This document shows, piece after piece, positions 5,095 to 8,320 of a DNA stretch of 8,320 nucleotides; the first letter of the stretch is position 1, and the number at the start of each line of letters is the position of its first letter. A model generated the notes under the pieces. It searched no databases and was not told the origin of the DNA. It saw only the letters and a list, made by a program, of their open reading frames with translations. This DNA comes from Tepidimonas sp. UBA997 (lineage in GTDB: Bacteria > Pseudomonadota > Gammaproteobacteria > Burkholderiales > Burkholderiaceae_C): NCBI GenBank assembly GCA_002291945.1, contig DBAZ01000064.1, positions 1-8,320 of the forward strand, given 5' to 3'. The translations under genes and the position numbers were made by a program.

Positions 5095-7773
5095 TCATGC
5101 GCGGCGAGAGCCCTTGCGCAGCGCCGCCTTTTGCGCCTCGATCACCAGGAACACGACCAAACCCACCACCATGGCCACGATCCAGTGCCGCAGCTCCAGG
5201 GGGGCGGTGCCAAACCAGTTCTGCATGAAGGGCAGATAGACGAAGCTCAGTTGCAGCAACACCAGAATGCCGACGGCAATCCAGACCGCCCGGTTGGTAA
5301 ACCAGTGCTGGCGGTTCAAGGCCGAAGCCTCCAGGAAGCGGCTGTTGAACAGGTAAAACGCCTGCGCCACCACGAGCGTGGTCACGGCTGCCGTGCGGGC
5401 CGCGTTGAGCTCCGTCCCGATCCAGCGCTCGAACTCGAAGGTCAACATGCTGGCCCCGCCAACCAAGATCGAGACCGTCGCCACGCGACTGAGCATGACC
5501 GACCCCATGAGGGAAGCCCCCAAGCGCCGCGGCGGGCGATCCATCACGCCCGGCTCGGCTGGCTCGAAGGCCAGCGACAGCGCCAGGGTGACGGAAACGA
5601 TCATGTTCACCCAGAGGATCTGCACCGGTGCCAGAGGCAAGGTGATTCCCAGCACCACGGCCCCCAGCATCACCAAACCCTGTGCGCCGTTGGTGGGCAG
5701 AATGAACAGGATGGATTTGCGCAGGTTGTCGTAGATGGTGCGGCCTTCCTCGATCGCGTGCTCGATGGAGGAAAAGTTGTCGTCGGCCAGCACGATCTCG
5801 GCTGCCTCTTTGCTGGCTTCGGTGCCCTTGATGCCCATGGCCACCCCCACATCGGCGCGCTTGAGCGCCGGGGCGTCGTTGACGCCGTCGCCCGTCATGG
5901 CCACCACTTCGCCGCCGGCCTGCAGCGCCTGCACCAGCCGCAATTTGTGTTCCGGGCTGGTGCGCGCAAAAATGTCGCCCGTTTGCGCCAGGCGCTGCAG
6001 CTCGGTGTCGTTGGCGGCTTCCAGCTCGGTGCCCGTGACCACCTTCAGGCTGTCGGCGCTGCCCAGGCCCATCTCGATGCCGATGGCTCGTGCGGTGCCG
6101 GCGTGGTCGCCGGTGATCATCTTGACGCGGATACCGGCCCGGTGGCAGGAACGGATGGCGGCAATGGCTTCGGGCCGTGGCGGGTCGATGATGCCGATCA
6201 GCCCGAGGAAAACCATGTCCACGTCCAGGTCGCTCATGGTTAGTTCGCCCTGCTGGGGGTGGGTTTCGCGGGCGGCTGCGGCCAGCACACGCAGCCCTTG
6301 GCCGCTCAACTGCTCGATCTGCGCTTCCCAGAAGGCACGCTCCAGCGGCTGGATTTGCCCGTCGGCGCCTAGTTCGTGCTGGCAGCGATCCAGCAGCCGG
6401 TCGGGGGCCCCCTTGAGCAGAATGCGCCGCGCCCCGGCAGGCGTGGTGTTGAGCGTGGCCATGAACTTGTTGGCCGACTCGAAAGGAATGGCCGCGTGCC
6501 GCTCGTGGCCGGACGGGTCGAACCCCGCCTTGTGGGCCAGCGTGCGCAGTGCGCCTTCGGTTGGCTCGCCCAGCACCTTCCACTGCCCGGCGTCCTGCGC
6601 CACCTCGGTGTCGTTGGCCACCGCCACCACCTCGATCAAGGCCTGCAGTTGCAGGTGTTGCTGCAAGCTCACCAACTGGCCGTTCAGAGTAATGTCGCCC
6701 TGCGGGATGTAGCCGGTGCCCGTGACATCGTAAAACCCGCCCCGGGTCACCACATGGCGTGCCGTCATTTCGTTCTTGGTCAGGGTGCCGGTTTTGTCGG
6801 AACAGACCACCGTGACCGAACCCAGCGTCTCGACCGCTGGCAGCTTGCGGATGATGGCGTTGCGGCGTGCCATGCGCTGCACCCCCAGCGCCAGCGTGCT
6901 GGTCAGGATGGCGGGCAGGCCTTCGGGTATGACGGCTACCGCAAAGCTGATCGCCGCCAGAAACAGTTCGCTCAGCGGATAGTCGTGCAGGGTGTAACCG
7001 ATCACGAACATCAGCACCGCCAGCCCGACAATCACCGCCGCCAAAAACTTGCTGAAACGCGCCATTTGCCGCGTCAGCGGGGTCTGCAAGGTCTGCACTT
7101 CGGCGATCAGGCGGTTGATGCGCCCGAGTTCGGTACGTGTGCCGGTGGCCGTCACCACGCCTAGGCCGCGGCCCATCACCACCAGCGTGCCGGAATACGC
7201 CATGCCGCAACGGTCGCCCAGGGGCGCATCATCGGCCACCGCTGCCGTCAGCTTGTCGGCAGGCATGGACTCGCCCGTCAGCGCCGCTTCTTCGATCCGC
7301 AGGTTGGTGGCCTCCAGCAGCCGCAGGTCGGCTGGCACGCGGTCGCCCGAGCGCAGCCGCACCACGTCGCCCGGCACCAGCGACTCGGCATCCACATCCA
7401 GCCACTGGCCGTCGCGCCTGGCCTGAGCGCGTATCGACAGCATCTTGCGAATGCTCTCCAGCGCTGCCTCGGCCTTGCCTTCCTGGATGAAGCCGATGAC
7501 GCAGTTGATCACCACCACCCCTAGAATCACGCCGGTGTCGGTCCAGCGCCCCAGCATGGCGGTGATGCCTGCCGCCCCGAGCAGGACGTAAATCAGCACA
7601 TTGTGGAAGTGCCTGAAGAAGCGCGTCAATAGGCCGTCTTTGGGCGGTGTGGGCAAACGGTTGGGGCCGTGGGTCTGCAATCGCTGCGCGGCATCTTGGG
7701 CGCTGAGTCCGCTGCGGGAACTGCGCCACTGCGCCATCACGTCATCGCCAGAGTGGGCGTGTGGGTTTTCCAT
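5095..7773 (-). CDS. P2-type cation-transporting ATPase
   Basis: A complete 892-residue P-type ATPase of the calcium-pump-like (P2) class, an inner-membrane pump driven by ATP. Order: N-terminal cation-ATPase domain with LSAQDAAQRLQTHGPNRLP (about 23-41), membrane pair (about 57-97), actuator TGES (166-169), TM4 VIPEGLP (281-287), phosphorylation site CSDKTGT (Asp326), KGAP (454-457), hinge MITGDH (552-557), MTGDGVNDAP (626-635), then a C-terminal cluster of about six helices. Compared with SERCA, Glu309 is kept (Glu284) and Asn768 and Asn796 are kept (Asn695, Asn723). Glu771, Thr799 and Asp800 appear as Gln698, Val726 and Ser727. Ca2+ transport is therefore doubtful and the ion cannot be named. 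The ATG at 7773 is chosen because the N-terminus matches the family from there; no strong ribosome binding site is visible. The gene may be co-transcribed with the ATPase remnant 34 bases downstream. Confidence 0.93.
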   Translation of the reverse strand: MENPHAHSGDDVMAQWRSSRSGLSAQDAAQRLQTHGPNRLPTPPKDGLLTRFFRHFHNVLIYVLLGAAGITAMLGRWTDTGVILGVVVINCVIGFIQEGKAEAALESIRKMLSIRAQARRDGQWLDVDAESLVPGDVVRLRSGDRVPADLRLLEATNLRIEEAALTGESMPADKLTAAVADDAPLGDRCGMAYSGTLVVMGRGLGVVTATGTRTELGRINRLIAEVQTLQTPLTRQMARFSKFLAAVIVGLAVLMFVIGYTLHDYPLSELFLAAISFAVAVIPEGLPAILTSTLALGVQRMARRNAIIRKLPAVETLGSVTVVCSDKTGTLTKNEMTARHVVTRGGFYDVTGTGYIPQGDITLNGQLVSLQQHLQLQALIEVVAVANDTEVAQDAGQWKVLGEPTEGALRTLAHKAGFDPSGHERHAAIPFESANKFMATLNTTPAGARRILLKGAPDRLLDRCQHELGADGQIQPLERAFWEAQIEQLSGQGLRVLAAAARETHPQQGELTMSDLDVDMVFLGLIGIIDPPRPEAIAAIRSCHRAGIRVKMITGDHAGTARAIGIEMGLGSADSLKVVTGTELEAANDTELQRLAQTGDIFARTSPEHKLRLVQALQAGGEVVAMTGDGVNDAPALKRADVGVAMGIKGTEASKEAAEIVLADDNFSSIEHAIEEGRTIYDNLRKSILFILPTNGAQGLVMLGAVVLGITLPLAPVQILWVNMIVSVTLALSLAFEPAEPGVMDRPPRRLGASLMGSVMLSRVATVSILVGGASMLTFEFERWIGTELNAARTAAVTTLVVAQAFYLFNSRFLEASALNRQHWFTNRAVWIAVGILVLLQLSFVYLPFMQNWFGTAPLELRHWIVAMVVGLVVFLVIEAQKAALRKGSRRA

Positions 7774-7844
7774 GCTGTATTTCTAACACGGGTTGATGAC
7801 AACATTTTGTTGCAAAAAAGACCGGCTGGAGGCGGGGGACATCC

Positions 7845-7876
7845 GGAACTTGCACGAAAAGATGGACACCAAATTT
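7845..7876 (+). promoter_or_regulatory. Stress-sigma-like promoter motif before the stem-loop
   Basis: Two overlapping readings exist on the plus strand. RpoH-like: CTTGCAC (7849-7855), 13 bases, CCAAATTT (7869-7876), compared with CTTGAAA and CCCCATNT. ECF/RpoE-like: GGAACTT (7845-7851), identical to the E. coli RpoE -35 consensus, 17 bases, then CCAAA. Either would start transcription near 7880-7884, about 10 bases before the stem-loop. No sigma70-type pair was found there. The motifs are short, so this remains an inference. Confidence 0.35.
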
Positions 7877-7881
7877 GAACG

Positions 7882-7972
7882 GTTACTGATGCTGCGAAGC
7901 CTAGACCGCCTCGGGATGATTCTCCTCCTCCCTCCCTCCTCCCTTGTCCCGAGGTGCTTCGCAGCTTTTTTT
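7882..7972 (+). ncRNA. Candidate small RNA with two anti-Shine-Dalgarno CCUCCUCCC motifs
   Basis: The candidate RNA is about 90 bases long and almost entirely one stem-loop. The outer stem GCTGCGAAGC (7891-7900) pairs with GCTTCGCAGC (7956-7965). The inner stem CCTCGGGA (7909-7916) pairs with TCCCGAGG (7947-7954). An eight-base bulge lies on the left and one base on the right. Seven T (7966-7972) follow the stem. The 30-base loop (7917-7946) is almost purely C and T and holds CCTCCTCCC twice (7924-7932 and 7935-7943). CCUCCU is the anti-Shine-Dalgarno core of 16S rRNA, so the loop could cover ribosome binding sites of mRNAs. The alphaproteobacterial CcsR and cuckoo RNAs show the same motif in loops and are stress-induced. 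Both flanking genes are on the other strand, so this transcript would be independent. The 5' end is estimated from the promoter motif. An ordinary terminator with a long loop is the main alternative. Confidence 0.55.
7891..7972 (+). terminator. Rho-independent terminator structure (plus strand)
   Basis: The ten-base outer stem followed at once by seven T has the form of an intrinsic terminator for plus-strand transcription. On the minus strand the sequence after the stem is not T-rich, so it would not end the chemoreceptor transcript. No intact plus-strand gene precedes it, which favours the stem-loop being the 3' end of its own short RNA. Confidence 0.7.
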
Positions 7973-8070
7973 ACACACCCGCTCAGGCGGGCGGCAAGCT
8001 GGCGCTGCAGCCCGAGCGCTGCGACAGCGTGTCGTGCAGGCGGGCCGGTTCGTGCTGGGGTTCGATCCGT

Positions 8071-8320
8071 TCAGAAAGAGGTCCAATCGTCGTTGCTGCC
8101 CAACGCGGGGTCTTTGCGGGTAGCGGTCGTTTTGGCGGGTGTGGTGGGTCGGCTTTCCAGCGCCGGAGTCGGCACGGGTGTGGGCGGTTTCAGCGGGGCC
8201 GGTTTGGCTTTGACGGCGGGGGCAGGGGGCACAGCGGACTTAGAAAGCGCAGTGGCTTGGCCCTTCCTGGGGGTGGGTGCCGTGGGGCGTGGCGCTGGCT
8301 TGCTCGGCACCACAGCACGC
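8071..8320 (-). CDS. Probable methyl-accepting chemotaxis protein, C-terminal tail (partial)
   Basis: The frame is open to the right edge, so only the last ~82 codons are visible. They encode a low-complexity Pro/Ala/Lys/Thr-rich tail ending in NDDWTSF. Many betaproteobacterial chemoreceptors end in such a flexible tail with a terminal xWxxF pentapeptide that tethers the methyltransferase CheR and the methylesterase CheB (NWETF in E. coli Tar and Tsr). Here it is DWTSF. The signalling domain lies outside the window, so the assignment rests on tail composition and the pentapeptide. The first Met-like codon (GTG at 8313) is probably internal, because the frame continues upstream as RAVVPSK. Another protein with a Pro/Ala-rich end is possible. 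Confidence 0.6.
   Translation of the reverse strand, partial: RAVVPSKPAPRPTAPTPRKGQATALSKSAVPPAPAVKAKPAPLKPPTPVPTPALESRPTTPAKTTATRKDPALGSNDDWTSF

Larger units (their letters stand above)
7774..8070. other. Intergenic region between chemoreceptor and P-type ATPase genes
   Basis: About 300 bases without a convincing protein gene. It holds the plus-strand stem-loop with T-run, the stress-type promoter motif, and a small inverted repeat CAACA/TGTTG at 7800-7812 near the ATPase gene start. A second small hairpin, CCCGC/GCGGG at 7978-7991, is followed on the minus strand by TGTGT and so is at best a weak terminator for the chemoreceptor gene. A plus-strand frame from ATG 7796 reads coding-like for about 40 codons (see findings). 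I could not identify a confident minus-strand promoter for the P-type ATPase. Confidence 0.6.

Noticed and set aside
5008..6243. 411-residue plus-strand frame opposite the P-type ATPase gene
   Set aside because: His/Gln/Gly-rich antisense shadow of a well-supported gene, with no domain of its own.
5027..7210. Long 727-residue minus-strand frame overlapping the P-type ATPase gene
   Set aside because: It is Arg/Gly/Ala/Pro-rich with no recognisable domain, and is a by-product of high GC in another frame of a gene with clear catalytic motifs.
2559..7904. Nine CTAG tetranucleotides, several as CTA-Leu before G, one containing the stop in the ABC ATPase gene; suspected a systematic C-to-T or base-calling effect
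   Set aside because: CTA leucine codons also occur outside CTAG (for example near 6240 and 7628), and the contexts do not all fit one methylation motif.
7901..8086. 61-residue minus-strand frame across the stem-loop region
   Set aside because: It starts inside the chemoreceptor tail in another frame, crosses the stem-loop, and shows no recognisable family.

Overview
The window looks like a GC-rich betaproteobacterial chromosome, most likely Burkholderiales and close to Comamonadaceae. The grounds are the conserved ribosomal L34/RNase P/YidD/YidC/MnmE block with family-typical sequences, strong GC bias in third codon positions, and a chemoreceptor tail of the Ala/Pro/Lys-rich kind. This placement comes from recognising protein families, not from a search. 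Every supported protein gene lies on the minus strand, so the window is read here from right to left.

Right edge (8071-8320): the last ~80 codons of a probable methyl-accepting chemotaxis protein, ending in a CheR/CheB-type tether pentapeptide (DWTSF). Next comes a ~300-base gap (7774-8070). Its most interesting content is on the plus strand: a long stem-loop followed by seven T, with two exact CCUCCUCCC motifs in its C/U-only loop, and a stress-sigma-like promoter motif just upstream. I read this as a candidate small RNA that could bind Shine-Dalgarno sequences.

Middle (5095-7773): a complete P2-type cation-transporting ATPase of 892 residues with all catalytic motifs. Several Ca2+-liganding residues are replaced, so its ion is uncertain. 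Then follows what looks like a decaying ABC-transporter operon (3205-5060). It has a LolD/MacB-type ATPase gene interrupted by an in-frame TAG. It also has an open frame that joins the N-terminal part of an FtsX/MacB-type permease to only the C-terminal half of a CrtC-type (carotenoid 1,2-hydratase / lipocalin-like) protein.

Left (1-3109): the rpmH-rnpA-yidD-yidC-mnmE cluster, tightly packed with overlaps, behind a good sigma70-like promoter. It makes ribosomal protein L34, the RNase P protein, a membrane-insertion helper, the YidC insertase and the tRNA-modifying GTPase MnmE (its 5' part only; the gene runs off the left edge). In many relatives dnaA and the replication origin lie directly upstream of rpmH. 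Here that place is taken by the degraded ABC operon, so the origin neighbourhood seems to have been rearranged.
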